From: Acidilutibacter cellobiosedens
GTDB taxonomy: Bacteria > Bacillota > Clostridia > Tissierellales > Acidilutibacteraceae
DNA length: 64,000 bases
Assembly: GCF_004103715.1 (NCBI RefSeq)
Contig: NZ_CP035282.1
Location: forward strand, 3,496,501-3,560,500
Direction of reading: 5' to 3'
The notes beneath the pieces were generated by a model. It saw nothing but the letters and a program-made list of their open reading frames with translations, made no database searches and was not told the origin of the DNA. How positions within the stretch are numbered: position 1 is the stretch's first letter; each line of letters starts with the position of its first letter. Shown here in pieces: positions 63,238-64,000 of this stretch. The position numbers and the translations under genes were made by a program.

Positions 63238-63480
63238 ATGTATCCAAGACCTAAAGAAGTTGAATATATTAATGAGTATAAATTACTTGTAACTTTTGAT
63301 AACATGGAAAAGCGTATATTTAATGCAGAAGAACTGTTAAATGACAAGTGGTTTGTTTCATTAAAAAACAAAGGTATATTTAAGAATGCAAGAATTAAAT
63401 ATAAAACGTTGGAATGGCCAAACGGTGTGGACATATGTCCAGATGATTTATATGAATTAAGCAAGCCTTTCATTAATTAA
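63238..63480 (+). CDS. DUF2442 domain protein
   Basis: An 80-residue protein with the DUF2442 pattern: PRPKEVEYINEYKLLVTFDN, GIFKNARIKYKTLEWPNGVDI and CPDDLYEL. AATGGAGG precedes the ATG. It is co-transcribed with the DUF4160 gene and ends before a terminator. Members resemble short DNA-binding or antitoxin-like proteins; this is inference. Confidence 0.87.
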   Translation: MYPRPKEVEYINEYKLLVTFDNMEKRIFNAEELLNDKWFVSLKNKGIFKNARIKYKTLEWPNGVDICPDDLYELSKPFIN

Positions 63481-63560
63481 AAATACTGTGTGAACGCTGA
63501 CTTCATGCAGTACGAAAGAATATTCCGAACTGCATCTATTTTGTACTAATGACACAAGTT

Positions 63561-63608
63561 ATCAGACCGAAGAAGATAAACTGTTTGTCTTTTTCGGTCT
63601 GATTTTTT
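63561..63608 (+). terminator. Terminator of the DUF4160-DUF2442 unit
   Basis: ATCAGACCGAA (63561-63571) and TTCGGTCTGAT (63593-63603) form an 11-bp stem followed by TTTTT. Confidence 0.85.
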
Positions 63609-63700
63609 ATGTTATACTAATTTATAAACGAGTAATATAACAAATAAATAAACAAGAATTTGAAGTACATATTATCTATATAACAGGAGGCGAATAAATA

Positions 63701-64000
63701 TTGCTTGTATTAGTAAAACTCAGCAACGAATATCGTACTCATTTAAATGAAATGATGGATGAATGGTTCTTGGCAAAGGAAAAGATTGTCCCTTATTCAA
63801 TTAGACGAATAGACTATAAAGATTTTGAAAAATATCTTCAAGGCTTTGAAGAGGAGGAACATGGTGTTCCCGGCTTTGTTCCCGCTACAACTTTTTTTGG
63901 GTTAGATACGGAGCGAAATATATTTATAGGTGCTGTGAATATTCGTCATCATCTTAATGAGTCGCTTCTTCTAAATGGAGGTCACATTGGAGATGGCGTC
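63701..64000 (+). CDS. N-terminal part of a GNAT-family acetyltransferase, cut by the window edge
   Basis: The first 100 codons of an acetyltransferase-like protein. TTG 63701 lies ten bases after AGGAGG. Recognisable parts are NEMMDEWFLAKEKIVPYSI, the PGFVPATTFFGLD beta-hairpin and GAVNIRHHLNESLLLNGGHIG, which leads into the acetyl-CoA-binding site of this family. The catalytic half is outside the window. Confidence 0.8.
   Translation, partial: MLVLVKLSNEYRTHLNEMMDEWFLAKEKIVPYSIRRIDYKDFEKYLQGFEEEEHGVPGFVPATTFFGLDTERNIFIGAVNIRHHLNESLLLNGGHIGDGV

Overview
The window is low-GC DNA with strong AGGAGG-type ribosome binding sites and many GTG and TTG starts. Its gene content is that of an anaerobic member of the Bacillota, most likely Clostridia or Tissierellia: a giant 2-hydroxyacyl-CoA dehydratase activase, NhaC, a YtqA radical SAM protein, DUF2207, a glucitol PTS and ISLre2, IS110 and IS21 elements. 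I cannot name a species.

Layout. 0-12.4 kb is mostly housekeeping: a cut small peptide gene, an EEP-family hydrolase, a DUF2207 membrane protein, and a reverse-strand run of fni, a 3-methyladenine glycosylase, an ATP-grasp ligase and a glutamate-cysteine ligase (a probable low-molecular-weight thiol pathway). A DJ-1 protein, an rRNA methyltransferase, a lipoprotein and an aldehyde dehydrogenase follow. 12.4-13.2 kb holds a RelB antitoxin, a RelE-type toxin broken by one stop codon, and a scrap of a second aldehyde dehydrogenase. 13.2-20.2 kb is a glucitol (sorbitol) PTS operon read on the minus strand (dehydrogenase, PRD regulator, GutM, IIC, IIBC, IIA). It is split by an antisense IS110 element with a probable bridge-RNA region, and its IIA lacks the expected phospho-histidine, so the system looks impaired. 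20.4-25 kb is a TetR regulator divergent from an ABC export module with a tandemly duplicated promoter.

25-38 kb carries the 1420-residue activase, a protein built of tandem LysM repeats, NhaC, YtqA, a DUF2785 protein and a small oxidoreductase cluster (zinc ADH, iron ADH, TIM-barrel isomerase). 38-47.4 kb is a metal-homeostasis island, all on the minus strand: an SsuABC-like ABC transporter under a Fur-box-like site, ZnuACB, a Fur/Zur regulator, a CobW zinc metallochaperone with a His-Asp repeat, an unusual GTPase-permease fusion, and its TIGR03943 partner. These parts plausibly cooperate in zinc (or iron) uptake and intracellular delivery.

47.5-54.7 kb holds a DEAD-box helicase, a divergent polysaccharide deacetylase, decayed genes and an unannotated GC-richer patch, a tiny zinc-ribbon gene, a VOC protein, and an ECF sigma/anti-sigma pair. 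54.8-57.3 kb is an IS21 element. 57.4-60.4 kb has a DUF1294 protein, YbaK and topoisomerase III. 60.6-60.8 kb is a tRNA-Val(CAC)/tRNA-Ala(CGC) pair with a clear promoter and terminator. 60.9-62.9 kb is an ISLre2 element with 10-bp flanking direct repeats and a strongly structured, apparently non-coding tail. The window ends with a DUF4160/DUF2442 pair and the start of a GNAT acetyltransferase.

The points I would follow first are the ISLre2-borne structured RNA, the GTPase-permease fusion in the metal island, the Fur-box-linked SsuABC-like transporter, and the IS110 bridge-RNA candidate inside the sorbitol operon. All functional calls come from reading motifs by eye; no database search was run.
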